From NCBI RefSeq assembly GCF_901709675.1, contig NC_051101.1, positions 6,778,501-6,842,500 of the forward strand: 64,000 bases of DNA. Reading direction: 5' to 3'. The stretch's first letter is position 1. Every line of letters begins with the position of its first letter. Shown piece after piece: positions 63,943-64,000 of this stretch. The stretch is from Syngnathus acus (taxonomy: Eukaryota; Chordata; Actinopteri; Syngnathiformes; Syngnathidae). The notes under the pieces were generated by a model that did no database searches, was not told where the DNA came from, and was given only the letters and a program-made list of their open reading frames with translations. The position numbers and the translations under genes were made by a program.

Positions 63943-64000
63943 GTTGGGATACCATTGTTCTGAAATTTAACTGAGAGTTGATATGAAGACTGAAGTATGA

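Overview
The window is nuclear DNA from a ray-finned fish, probably a percomorph-type teleost. It has spliced vertebrate genes with short GT-AG introns, long tetranucleotide microsatellites, a tRNA-derived SINE, a hAT-type non-autonomous transposon with 8-bp target duplications, and other fish-type dispersed repeats. There are no bacterial or organellar features.

Layout. Bases 1 to about 24,950 are a gene-poor stretch. No coding exon could be supported there; it holds microsatellites, repeat fragments and some candidate regulatory motifs (a perfect RFX X-box palindrome, a PBX/MEIS composite site, a CTCF-like site). From 25,180 to the right edge the window is gene-dense: CEP76 (minus, complete, 13 coding exons, 662 aa), DYNC2I2/WDR34 (plus, complete, 9 coding exons, 503 aa), PTPN2 (minus, complete, 9 exons, 411 aa), SEH1L (plus, complete, 9 exons, 415 aa, with a possible short 357-aa form) and CEP192 (plus, 44 coding exons, about 2,380 residues, C-terminus beyond the window). 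Exons were assembled by hand from splice sites; every listed junction keeps the reading frame.

Organisation. CEP76/DYNC2I2 and PTPN2/SEH1L are head-to-head pairs with about 0.8 and 1.2 kb between start codons, which suggests two bidirectional promoters. DYNC2I2 and PTPN2 converge. SEH1L and CEP192 are in tandem. Order and orientation match human 18p11.21 (CEP76, PSMG2, PTPN2, SEH1L, CEP192), except that DYNC2I2 (human 9q34) sits where PSMG2 is expected. Four of the five genes serve centrosomes, cilia, nuclear pores/kinetochores or dynein transport; PTPN2 is a tyrosine phosphatase that dampens JAK/STAT and receptor kinase signalling.

No unknown molecular system was found. The most useful leads are the gene substitution beside CEP76, a sequence motif shared by both divergent promoters, a PTPN2 last exon that cannot make the mammalian nuclear isoform by the known route, a probable GC-AG intron in CEP192, and alternative SEH1L ends.
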